Of a stretch of DNA of 39,752 nt, positions 15,985-24,425 are shown one piece after another. The translations under genes and the position numbers were made by a program. Source of the DNA: Rhodospirillales bacterium (GTDB taxonomy: Bacteria > Pseudomonadota > Alphaproteobacteria > Rhodospirillales > WMHbin7); assembly GCA_016214125.1 (NCBI GenBank), contig JACRPC010000025.1, positions 1-39,752 on the forward strand, read 5' to 3'. Positions within the stretch are counted from its first letter, which is position 1. Every line of letters begins with the position of its first letter. The notes under the pieces were generated by a model. It did no database searches. It worked only from the letters and a program-made list of their open reading frames with translations, and was not told the DNA's origin.

Positions 15985-17616
15985 ATGCCGATCGCCTCGC
16001 TTCTCACCCCGTCGATGGTCGCCCGCTACACGGCGGCCGGCTATTGGGGATCGATGACCTTGGCCGATTATCTCGATTTCCACGCCGCCTACACGCCCGA
16101 TCGGCTGGCGGTGGTCGACGCGAAAAGCCGCATCACCTTCGCCGACCTCAAGCGGGCGACCGAGCGGGTGGCGCTGGCGATGATCGGCATGGGCATCCGC
16201 CCCGGCGACCGGGTCGGCCTGCAGACCCCCAATTGGGTCGAGTATTTCTACGTGCGCCTGGCCTGCGCGCGCATCGGCGCCATCGTCGTGCCGCAGATTT
16301 TCAGCGTGCGCGAGCACGAAATCGAAATGGCGCTCGCCGGCACCCGCGCCGTCGCCTTCTTCTTCTGCGCCCGCTTCCACGAGGTCGACTACGTCGCCAT
16401 GGTCGAGCGCCTGCGCCCGCGCCTGCCCGCCCTGCGCCATTGGGTGGCGATGGCCGGCGAGGCGCCCGGCTACCCGCATCTCGATTCGCTCCTGGCCGAT
16501 CCGATCGAGACCCGCACGCCGGTGGAATCGCTGCAGGCCTTTCATCCCGGCGCCAACGACGTCGACATCCTGATGTCGACCTCGGGCTCGACCGGCAAGC
16601 CGAAGCTGGTGCTGCGCACGCCCAATATCTTCCTCACCCTCGGTCATCACATCGTCGAGCGGGCGCGGCTTGGCCGCGACGACGTCGTCCTGGCGGTGGC
16701 GCCGATCAATCAGGGCACCGGCTATTCGGTGGTGATGGTGGCGGCCTTGATCGCCGGCTGCCGCAACGTGCTGCTCGACCGCTTCGAGGCCGACGCTGCC
16801 ATCGAGCTGATCGCCCAAGAAAAGGTGACGGTGGCGGTCGGCGTGCCCACCCACATGATCAAGATGATGAACAGCCCGCGCGCCGGCGCCGTCGACACCG
16901 GTTCGCTGCGCCTGTTCTACCATGCCGGGGCGCCGCTGGCGCCCGATGCGGCGGCCGAATTCGCCCGCCTCTTCGACTGCCGTCTGATGGAAGCCTATGG
17001 CGCGCTCGATGGCGGCACGCCGGTCCATACCCATCTCGACGATCCGGGCGAGCGAACCTTCCACACCGTCGGCACCGCCTGCGCCGGCATGGAGCTGCGC
17101 ATCGTCGGCGAGGACGGCCGGGTGCTGCCGCCCGGCCAGGAGGGCGAAGTCGTCTATCGCGGCCCCAATTGCGCGGTCGGCCTGTGGGAAGACCCCAACC
17201 ACGCCTTCGACGCCGAGGGCTGGTTCACGAGCGGCGATCTGGGCGTGCTCGACGCCGCCGGCTATCTGCGCATCGTCGGGCGCAAGAAGAACATCATCAT
17301 TCGCGGCGGCCAGAACATCAGCCCGCGCGAGGTCGAGGACGCGCTGATCGCCCATCCCAAAATCCAAGACGTGGCGATCGTCAAGATGCCCGACCCGGTG
17401 ATGGGCGAAAAGGCCTGCGCCTTCGTGGTGCCAAGGGCCGGCCAGACGGTCGCCGTCCAGGATTGCCTCGATTTTCTCACCGAACGCCACTTCGCCAAAT
17501 ACAAGGCGCCGGAACGCGTCGAGATGCTGGCCGAATTTCCCCTCTTGCCCAACGGCAAGGTCGATCGCAAGGCGCTGGAGGCCCAGATCCTGCGCCTCGT
17601 CAACGAGGGACGCTAA
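15985..17616 (+). CDS. Acyl/aryl-CoA ligase (AMP-forming, EntE-like)
   Basis: A 543-residue adenylate-forming enzyme that would activate a carboxylic acid to its CoA thioester. Motifs in order: STSGSTGKPK (P-loop, about 197), YGALDGG (A5), FTSGDLG (A7), GRKKNIIIRGGQNISP (A8) and NGKVDRKAL with the catalytic Lys (A10). The N-terminal GYWGSMTLADYLDFHAA is close to the start of 2,3-dihydroxybenzoate-AMP ligase EntE, hinting at an aromatic or alicyclic acid. The A5 motif has Leu-Asp where Thr-Glu is usual. GAGGTG precedes the ATG at 15985. The stop overlaps the next start by one base. Confidence 0.92.
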   Translation: MPIASLLTPSMVARYTAAGYWGSMTLADYLDFHAAYTPDRLAVVDAKSRITFADLKRATERVALAMIGMGIRPGDRVGLQTPNWVEYFYVRLACARIGAIVVPQIFSVREHEIEMALAGTRAVAFFFCARFHEVDYVAMVERLRPRLPALRHWVAMAGEAPGYPHLDSLLADPIETRTPVESLQAFHPGANDVDILMSTSGSTGKPKLVLRTPNIFLTLGHHIVERARLGRDDVVLAVAPINQGTGYSVVMVAALIAGCRNVLLDRFEADAAIELIAQEKVTVAVGVPTHMIKMMNSPRAGAVDTGSLRLFYHAGAPLAPDAAAEFARLFDCRLMEAYGALDGGTPVHTHLDDPGERTFHTVGTACAGMELRIVGEDGRVLPPGQEGEVVYRGPNCAVGLWEDPNHAFDAEGWFTSGDLGVLDAAGYLRIVGRKKNIIIRGGQNISPREVEDALIAHPKIQDVAIVKMPDPVMGEKACAFVVPRAGQTVAVQDCLDFLTERHFAKYKAPERVEMLAEFPLLPNGKVDRKALEAQILRLVNEGR

Positions 17617-18503
17617 TGGTCATGAGACGGGTGGCGGTGGTCGGCGCCGGCCTGATGGGGCACGGCATCGCCCAGTGCGCCGCCCAGGCCGGCTACGCCG
17701 TCCAGCTCTGGGGCATCGGCGACGCGGAACTTGCGGGCGCAAGGGCGCGCATCGCCGAGTCGGTGGCCAAATTGCACGCCAAGGGCAAAATCGCCGACCC
17801 GCCGGCCGCGGTCCTGGCGCGCCTGCAAACCACCACCGAAATGGCCGACCTGGCGGGCGCCGATCTCTACATCGAAACCGTGGTCGAGCGCATCGAGGTC
17901 AAGCACGACATCTTCCGCCGGCTCGACGACTTGGCTCCGCCGCCGGCGCTGATCGCCAGCAACACCTCGACCATCCCGATCGGCCGCCTGGCCGCCGTGG
18001 TTCGCCATCCCGAGCGCTGCCTGGGCATCCATTTCACCAGTCCGGTTCCCCTGATGCCGGTAGCCGAAATTATCCGCGCGCCCAAAACCGACCCCGCGGT
18101 CTTCGAGACCGCCGTTGCCTTTGTCCGCTCGCTGGGTAAGGAGGTGATCCGGGTCGAAAAGGACGTCGCCGGCTTCGTCTTCAATCGCGTCAACCTGCCC
18201 AGCACGGTCGAGGCCATTCGCCTGGTCGAGATGGGCGCCGCCGGTGTCGAGGACATTGACAAGGCGATGCGCCTGGGCTTCGGCCGGCCGATGGGTCCCT
18301 TCGAGACCGCCGACATGGTCGGGCTCGACACCGGCTACTTCGCCCTCAGCGCGCTTTGGCGGGAGACCGGCGAGGAGAAATTCCGCCCGCCCGAGCTGTT
18401 GCGGCGCAAGGTCGAAGCCGGCCAGCTCGGCCGCAAGGCCGGGCGCGGCTGGTATGTCTATGACGGCGACGGCGCCCGCATCGGCATCGCCCCCTTGCCG
18501 TGA
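17616..18503 (+). CDS. 3-hydroxyacyl-CoA dehydrogenase (PaaH/HbdA type)
   Basis: A 295-residue NAD-dependent enzyme oxidising a 3-hydroxyacyl-CoA to the 3-oxoacyl-CoA. It has the Rossmann motif GAGLMGHGIA (10-19), SNTST, the catalytic-His segment GIHFTSPVPLMPVAEI and the C-terminal domain with GFGRPMGPFETADMVGLD. In typical members the His segment reads HFFNP; here it is HFTSP, a mild variation near the active site. It starts in a TAATG overlap with the ligase stop, with a second ATG two codons later. The product would be a natural substrate for the CouO-like hydrolase. No enoyl-CoA hydratase is in the cluster. Confidence 0.93.
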   Translation: MVMRRVAVVGAGLMGHGIAQCAAQAGYAVQLWGIGDAELAGARARIAESVAKLHAKGKIADPPAAVLARLQTTTEMADLAGADLYIETVVERIEVKHDIFRRLDDLAPPPALIASNTSTIPIGRLAAVVRHPERCLGIHFTSPVPLMPVAEIIRAPKTDPAVFETAVAFVRSLGKEVIRVEKDVAGFVFNRVNLPSTVEAIRLVEMGAAGVEDIDKAMRLGFGRPMGPFETADMVGLDTGYFALSALWRETGEEKFRPPELLRRKVEAGQLGRKAGRGWYVYDGDGARIGIAPLP

Positions 18504-18522
18504 GCGAAAGGCACCACGCGCC

Positions 18523-19332
18523 ATGACCATCCGCCTCTGGTACCAGTCGACGGTCGAGATCGACACCTATCACGCTTACCGCGAAGCGCTGATGGCGTTG
18601 TTCACCCAGATCGCCGATCGCGACACCACGATCACCCTTCGTGGCACCCCGCCCGGCACCTGGGGCGGTCTGGCCAACAGCGACGTGATGGCCTCGGCCT
18701 GGGCCTATCACCGCATCTTGAGCCCGGTGCTGTTCGACAACGCCCGCCAGGCCGAGCGCGAGGGCTACGACGCCTTCGTTTTGGGCTCTTTCACCGATCC
18801 CTGGCTGCGCGAACTGCGCTCCCTGCTCGACATTCCCGTCGTCTCCTTGCCGGAAAGCACGCTGCTCACCGCCTGCAGCGTGGCGGCGAAATTCGCGCTG
18901 GTGACGATGAACACCGAGAACGATTGGTTCCTGCGCAACAACGTCGCCCGCTACGGGTTGGAAAGCCGGGTCAGCGGCATCCATGTCGTCGAGCCGGGCC
19001 TGACGGAATGGGAATTGAACACCCTTTTCACCGATCCCTCCGCCTATCTCGCCCGCTTCACCGAGGTCGCCCGGCGCGCCATCGCCCAGTATGCCGACGC
19101 CATCATTCCGGCCGAGGGGCTGGTGGCCACCGTGGTGGCACGCCACGGGCTGCGCGAGATCGAGGGCGTGCCGGTCGTCGACGCCATCGCCTGTGCCGTC
19201 ACCCAGGCCGAGGCGATGGTCAAGCTGGTCAGGCGCACCGGCCTGCATGCCGGGCGGCGCTGGCACTACACCAAGGCGCCCGAGGCGGTGGTTCGCTTCA
19301 TCGACGGCCGGGCCAACGCGGCCAAGCCGTAG
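18523..19332 (+). CDS. Asp/Glu/hydantoin racemase-fold protein without catalytic cysteines (copy 2)
   Basis: A 269-residue paralogue of the protein at 13779: same start (IRLWYQST), GSFTDPWLRELRS (88-100) and AIIPAEG (193-199). The two loop positions that hold catalytic Cys in true racemases are Ser89 and Ala197; its two Cys (118 and 224) are elsewhere. Glu198 and the Ser of the first loop are shared by both paralogues and are candidates for a different chemistry. It is the last gene of the rightward unit, 19 bp after the dehydrogenase. The paralogues differ throughout, so the duplication is old or they were acquired separately. Confidence 0.8.
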   Translation: MTIRLWYQSTVEIDTYHAYREALMALFTQIADRDTTITLRGTPPGTWGGLANSDVMASAWAYHRILSPVLFDNARQAEREGYDAFVLGSFTDPWLRELRSLLDIPVVSLPESTLLTACSVAAKFALVTMNTENDWFLRNNVARYGLESRVSGIHVVEPGLTEWELNTLFTDPSAYLARFTEVARRAIAQYADAIIPAEGLVATVVARHGLREIEGVPVVDAIACAVTQAEAMVKLVRRTGLHAGRRWHYTKAPEAVVRFIDGRANAAKP

Positions 19333-19372
19333 AGCGGTTGCGTTTAATTTGACGCACGACGCGAAAGGCGGT

Positions 19373-19412
19373 CCTTGCGGCCGCGGCCAAGCGCGCTTAG
19401 GCGCGCGCAAGG
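19373..19412. terminator. Hairpin between convergent genes, possible bidirectional terminator
   Basis: CCTTGCG (19373-19379) pairs with CGCAAGG (19406-19412), and inside it GCGCGC (19391-19396) pairs with GCGCGC (19401-19406) around TTAG; the two inner and outer stems compete. It lies between the ends of two convergent genes. A run of A follows at 19421-19426, which does not give a T-run after the hairpin for either gene, so a classical intrinsic terminator is not certain. Confidence 0.4.
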
Positions 19413-19432
19413 CCGAGGGGAAAAAATTAGCG

Positions 19433-20191
19433 CTATTGCATGCGGGTGCCGCCATTGACGTCGATCGTCACCCCGGTGAGATAGCCCGCTTCCGGCGAGC
19501 AGAGATAGCGAACCGCGCCCGCCACGTCGGCGGGCCGGCCGATCCGTCCCATCGGGATCGGCACCGCCGCCTGGGCGTCGTCCTCGGGCTTGAGCGACAG
19601 CCGGGTCATCGGCGCGTCGATCAGCCCCGGGGCGACCGCGTTGACGGTGATGCCAAGCGGCGCTGCCTCGCGCGCCATGCCCTTGGTCAGGCCAAGCACG
19701 GCCGCCTTGCTGGAAATATAGGCGCAGGACGAGCGGTAGCCGCCCAGTTGGGCGGCCGACGACGACAAGGTGACGATGCGCCCGTCGGCAACCGGCCGGA
19801 TTTGGCGGCGGCGCAGATAGGCGCGGCAGCACAGGAAGGTGCCGCGCAAATTGACGGCGTGGGTGCGCTCCCATTCCTCCAGGCTGATTTCGGTCAGCAT
19901 CGGCTTGATGCCGCCCTCTTTCAGAATCAGGATTCCGGCGTTGCAAACCAGGATCGCCAACGGTCCGTGATGGGATTCCATGCGGTCAAAGACCGACTCG
20001 ACGTGCGATTCGTCGCTCACATCCATCGCCCAGCCGCGATGGCCGGAACCGGGCAGCGTGTCGGCCCGGCGCTGGGCGGCGGTTTGGTCAAGATCGGAGA
20101 CCGCGATGGTGACGCCGCTTTCCGCCAGGGCCTGACAAATGCCCTCGCCAATCCCCCTGGCGCCGCCGGTGACAAGTGCTATCCTCCCCAT
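19433..20191 (-). CDS. SDR-family NAD(P)-dependent oxidoreductase (second SDR)
   Basis: A 252-residue classical SDR with TGGARGIG (8-15), Ser145, Tyr158 and Lys162 (YISSK), and the C-terminal GVTIDVNGG. The usual NNAG is VCNAG (82-86). Only moderate resemblance to the SDR at 145-948. The start at 20191 gives the standard MGRIALVTGG N-terminus after GGAGAGCAAAAGG. It is divergent from the GntR gene and shares operator pair 4. It may oxidise a hydroxyacid or hydroxyacyl intermediate of the same pathway. Confidence 0.9.
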   Translation of the reverse strand: MGRIALVTGGARGIGEGICQALAESGVTIAVSDLDQTAAQRRADTLPGSGHRGWAMDVSDESHVESVFDRMESHHGPLAILVCNAGILILKEGGIKPMLTEISLEEWERTHAVNLRGTFLCCRAYLRRRQIRPVADGRIVTLSSSAAQLGGYRSSCAYISSKAAVLGLTKGMAREAAPLGITVNAVAPGLIDAPMTRLSLKPEDDAQAAVPIPMGRIGRPADVAGAVRYLCSPEAGYLTGVTIDVNGGTRMQ

Positions 20192-20217
20192 CCTTTTGCT
20201 CTCCGATTTGGCTGTGG

Positions 20218-20287
20218 TGTATACAAACAAAGGTGCTTACGGGTCTAAATTTCCAATATAGCTGAAAAAACACAGATGTTGTATACA
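20218..20287. promoter_or_regulatory. Paired operator 4: TGTATACA at 20218-20225 and 20280-20287
   Basis: Two exact copies start 62 bp apart between the divergent SDR and GntR genes. One is 27 bp before the SDR ATG, the other 30 bp before the GntR ATG. This position suggests autoregulation of the GntR gene together with control of the SDR, and links the regulator to the other three operator pairs. Confidence 0.78.
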
Positions 20288-20316
20288 TATCTCCAAGAGG
20301 GATAGGGAACGCCTTC

Positions 20317-20985
20317 ATGTCCAGCCCAACCCAGGCTCAATCGGTCACCGACATTCTGCGCCAGCGCATCTTGGTGGGCGACATCGCGCCCGGCACCCAT
20401 CTCTATGAAATTCCCCTGGCGCAGGAGCTGCAGGTTTCGCGCACGCCCATACGCGCCGCCCTCAACACCCTGGCCAAGGATGGCCTGCTCGAATACCGGC
20501 CCAATCGCGGCTATGCGGTCCGCCATTTCGTCGCCAAGGATTTGAGCGACGTTTATGAAGTGCGGGCGGTTCTCGAGGCGCTGGCCTGCCGCATCGTCGC
20601 CAGCAAGGGGCTCGAGCCCAAGGCGGAGGCGGTGTTGCGCGGCTGTCTCGACAGCGGCGATCGAATCCTGGCCAAAGGCCGCCTCGACCCGGCCGATCTC
20701 ACCCCCTATCGGCAGATGAACGCCGAATTTCATGAAACCATTCTCGAGGCCGCCGACAACCCCTGGATCACCGAGATGGTGAAGCGGACCTATCACATTC
20801 CCTTCGTCTCCGATCGCGCCATCCTCTGGGAGGATTTTGCCATCCAGCAGCGCACCCACGACGACCACCACCGCATATTCGCCGCCTTGCTCAACCGCGA
20901 AGCCTGGCGGGCGGAAAGCATCATGCGCGAGCACATCTATTTTGCCGGCCAAGTGTTCCGCAATTTTTTCGAACGGATGCCGTAA
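20317..20985 (+). CDS. GntR-family transcriptional regulator, FCD domain
   Basis: A 222-residue regulator. Residues about 10-72 form the GntR winged helix (PLAQELQVSRTPIRAALNTL, then the wing NRGYAV). The rest is an all-helical FCD ligand domain with metal-site residues in NAEFHETI, HDDHHRIFAAL and MREHI. FCD regulators usually sense organic acids or acyl compounds and release DNA on binding. It is the only regulator in the catabolic region. Its own promoter and three others carry TGTATACA pairs, so it is the obvious candidate repressor of the cluster. Confidence 0.93.
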   Translation: MSSPTQAQSVTDILRQRILVGDIAPGTHLYEIPLAQELQVSRTPIRAALNTLAKDGLLEYRPNRGYAVRHFVAKDLSDVYEVRAVLEALACRIVASKGLEPKAEAVLRGCLDSGDRILAKGRLDPADLTPYRQMNAEFHETILEAADNPWITEMVKRTYHIPFVSDRAILWEDFAIQQRTHDDHHRIFAALLNREAWRAESIMREHIYFAGQVFRNFFERMP

Positions 20986-21001
20986 GCGGCGGCGACGCCA
21001 C

Positions 21002-21034
21002 CCTGCGGCCCTCGGGAATTCGGCATCCCGCAGG
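21002..21034 (+). terminator. Hairpin downstream of the GntR gene
   Basis: CCTGCGG (21002-21008) pairs with CCGCAGG (21028-21034), 17 bp after the GntR stop, followed by ATTTGC. The T-run is weak. A second small hairpin, CCGCG-TAAA-CGCGG, lies nearby. The 247-bp gap up to the pgk stop holds nothing else I recognise and marks the junction between the catabolic cluster and the housekeeping block. Confidence 0.35.
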
Positions 21035-21232
21035 ATTTGCGGCCCGCCGCGTAAACGCGGCCGGGGTAGCCCGACCAACCTCGGAGGAAATCTTGGCCTG
21101 GCGATCACGCGCCATGCCGTGATGACGATCGTGAAGGCGGAAGACGCCATCCAACGGGATCCATCCGGCCGCGAGATCGGAAAGCCCTTGAAGCCCCCCG
21201 GAACCGCGAAGGCGGGCGACGCTCGGGCCGGC

Positions 21233-22708
21233 CTACTTCTTCTTCGCTTTCTTGGCCGCCGGCTTCTTGGCGGGGGCCTTCTTCGCCGGAGGTTTCTTCG
21301 CCGCAACCTTCTTGGCTGCGGGCTTCTTGGCGGCCGGCTTCTTGGGCGCCGGCTTTTTGGCGGGGGCCTTCTTCGCCGCGCTCTTCTTGGCGGCCGGCTT
21401 TTTGGCGCTGGCGGCCTTCTTCGCCGCCGGCTTCTTGGCGGGGGCGGCTTTCTTGGCTTTGGCGGCCGGCTTGGCCTTCTTTTCGGCAACCACCTTGAGC
21501 GGCATCTTTTGGGCCGATTTGGTGAGCGCCACCACGCCGGGCAGGGCCTTGCCCTCCAGCCATTCCAGGAAGGCGCCGCCGGCGGTCGAGATGTAGGAGA
21601 AATCGGCCTCGACCCCGGCATGGGCAAGCGCCGACACGGTGTCGCCGCCGCCCGCCACCGAAAGAAGCTGACCGGCCTTGGTGAGATCGGCGGCGGTGCG
21701 CGCCACCCGGTTGGTGGCCTCGTTGAAGGGCCTGGTCTCGAAGGCGCCCAAGGGGCCGTTCCAGACCAGGGTCTTGGCGGTGGAGAGCTTCTCGATCACC
21801 GCCTGGGCCGAGGCCGGCCCGAAATCGAGAATCATCTGGCCTTGCGGAACCTGATCGACCGGCACCACCTGGCAGGCGACGCCGTCACGAAGTTCGGGGG
21901 CGACCACGACGTCGGTGGGCAAAAGGATGGTGCAGCCGGCCTTCTTGGCCTTGGCGAGAATGGCGCGCGCCGTCTCGGCCATGTTGCGCTCGCACAGCGA
22001 ATTGCCGATCTCGATTCCTTGGGCGAACAGGAAGGTGTTGGCCATGCCGCCGCCGATCACCAGCGTGTCGACCTGCTTGACCAGATTGCCCAGAAGATCG
22101 AGCTTGGTCGAAACCTTGGCGCCGCCGACGATGGCCACCACCGGCCGCTTCGGGCTTTCCAGCGCCTTGCCGAGCGCCTCGAGTTCGGCCTGCATCAGGC
22201 GGCCGGCGGCGCTGGGCAAATAGCGGGCGATCGCCTCGGTCGAGGCGTGGGCGCGGTGCGCGCAGGAAAAGGCGTCGTTGACGTAAAGATCGCCCAATTG
22301 GGCCAGCTTGCGGGCGAAGCCGGCGTCGTTCTTTTCCTCTTCCGCATAGAAGCGGAGGTTTTCCAACAGCGCCACGTCGCCGGGCTTGAGCGAGCGGGCG
22401 AGCGTCTGGGCGCTCTCGGCGATGCAGTCGTCGGCGAAGGCGACGATCTTGCCCTCGATGGCGCGGGTGAGCGGCGCCACCACCGGCTTCAGGGTCTGGG
22501 TGAGGTCGCGGCCCTTCGGGCGGCCGAAATGGGAGATGACGATCACCTTGGCGCCTTTGCGCATCAGCTCGAGAATGGTCTTGGCCGAGCGGTCGATGCG
22601 GGTGGTGTCGGTGACACGGTTCTCCTTGATCGGCACGTTGAGGTCGGCCCGCACAATGACTCTCTGTCCGGCAACCTTCAGATTATCCAGCGTATGAAAG
22701 GCGGGCAT
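21233..22708 (-). CDS. pgk: Phosphoglycerate kinase with a Lys/Ala/Pro-rich C-terminal tail
   Basis: A glycolytic and gluconeogenic kinase converting 1,3-bisphosphoglycerate and ADP to 3-phosphoglycerate and ATP. Core residues 1-396 match the family in length and motifs: RADLNVP near 21, HFGRPKG near 60, [15 protein letters not shown], and near the end [12 protein letters not shown] and [15 protein letters not shown] continuous in-frame tail of 95 residues follows (397-491), built from PAAKK/PAKK-type repeats like histone H1 tails. PGK normally ends at about 396, so this tail is exceptional. The start at 22708 gives the standard N-terminus. The gene follows gap by 11 bp. Confidence 0.95.
   Translation of the reverse strand: MPAFHTLDNLKVAGQRVIVRADLNVPIKENRVTDTTRIDRSAKTILELMRKGAKVIVISHFGRPKGRDLTQTLKPVVAPLTRAIEGKIVAFADDCIAESAQTLARSLKPGDVALLENLRFYAEEEKNDAGFARKLAQLGDLYVNDAFSCAHRAHASTEAIARYLPSAAGRLMQAELEALGKALESPKRPVVAIVGGAKVSTKLDLLGNLVKQVDTLVIGGGMANTFLFAQGIEIGNSLCERNMAETARAILAKAKKAGCTILLPTDVVVAPELRDGVACQVVPVDQVPQGQMILDFGPASAQAVIEKLSTAKTLVWNGPLGAFETRPFNEATNRVARTAADLTKAGQLLSVAGGGDTVSALAHAGVEADFSYISTAGGAFLEWLEGKALPGVVALTKSAQKMPLKVVAEKKAKPAAKAKKAAPAKKPAAKKAASAKKPAAKKSAAKKAPAKKPAPKKPAAKKPAAKKVAAKKPPAKKAPAKKPAAKKAKKK
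21236..21520 (-). repeat. Low-complexity PAKK/AAKK coding repeat (pgk tail)
   Basis: Irregular repeats built on GCC-AAG-AAG blocks encode about 18 copies of A/P-A/P-KK. Slipped-strand expansion is a likely origin. It lies entirely within the 3' end of pgk and stays in frame. Confidence 0.8.
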
Positions 22709-22719
22709 AGCGCCTCCTG

Positions 22720-23727
<1,008 letters not shown>

Positions 23728-23820
23728 GGGGACCTCCTATCAATTGACCAGTAATTGCGGTTGATCTGGTTTTTCTCACAGTTCCCCCGGCAAATCCAGA
23801 GGCAATAAGCCTGGAATCGG

Positions 23821-23841
23821 CCAAAAATCAGGGATTTTTGG
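23821..23841. repeat. AT-rich inverted repeat upstream of gap
   Basis: CCAAAAAT (23821-23828) and ATTTTTGG (23834-23841) form a perfect 8-bp inverted repeat around CAGGG, about 95 bp upstream of the gap ATG. It could be an operator or part of a terminator; nothing decides between these. Confidence 0.5.
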
Positions 23842-23859
23842 GAAAAAGCGGGTAGGTTG

Positions 23860-23876
23860 CCCCCTCCCGAAGGGGG
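23860..23876 (-). terminator. Hairpin downstream of rppH, likely terminator
   Basis: On the minus strand CCCCCT-TCGGG-AGGGGG forms a GC-rich hairpin about 40 bp after the rppH stop, and a short T-run (GCTTTTTCCC) follows about 14 nt later. It probably separates the rppH operon from gap-pgk. Confidence 0.5.
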
Positions 23877-23915
23877 TGGGCGCGAACGGGCGCGAACGAC
23901 GCGCCGTAAGGGACG

Positions 23916-24425
23916 TCAGTCCGCCGCCTCGGCCAAACGGTGGGCCAGGGGGGTAAATTCAGCCACCAGCGCCTCGTAGAGCGGACGCTTGAAGCCGACG
24001 ATCAAGTTGGGCAGGCGGCGGATCGCCACCCAGCGCCAGCGCACGAATTCAACCTCGGGGTGGGCGTCGAGATCGATGTCGCGATCCCGGCCCAGATAAA
24101 GGGCGGCGAACCATTTCTGGCGCTGCCCGCGATACTTGCCCTTCCAGACCTTGCCGATCAGATCGGGCGGCAGATCGTAGGCGATCCAATCTTTGGTCTG
24201 GCCAAGGAAGCGGGCCTTGGCGATGCCGGTCTCCTCGAACAGTTCGCGCTTGGCGGCCTGGCGGGGCGTTTCGCCCTTGTCGATGCCGCCCTGGGGCATC
24301 TGCCAGGCGCCCTTGGCGTCGGCGCGCTCGGCCACGAAGACCCGCCCCTTCTTGTTGAAGAGCAGGATGCCCACCCCCTTGCGGTAGGGCAAAGGCTTGG
24401 GCTCGGTGCCTTTCCTCTTACTCAT
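23916..24425 (-). CDS. rppH: RNA pyrophosphohydrolase (Nudix), RppH/InvA-like
   Basis: A 169-residue Nudix hydrolase that would remove pyrophosphate from 5'-triphosphate RNA (or dinucleoside polyphosphates) and so start mRNA decay. The Nudix box is complete from GGIDKGE to REL-FEETG (about 46-67), and the N-terminal YRKGVGILLFN and later WRW match RppH. Its ATG overlaps the stop of the deacetylase gene (ATGA). This gene order, after ctpA and the deacetylase, is common in alphaproteobacteria. Confidence 0.94.
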   Translation of the reverse strand: MSKRKGTEPKPLPYRKGVGILLFNKKGRVFVAERADAKGAWQMPQGGIDKGETPRQAAKRELFEETGIAKARFLGQTKDWIAYDLPPDLIGKVWKGKYRGQRQKWFAALYLGRDRDIDLDAHPEVEFVRWRWVAIRRLPNLIVGFKRPLYEALVAEFTPLAHRLAEAAD

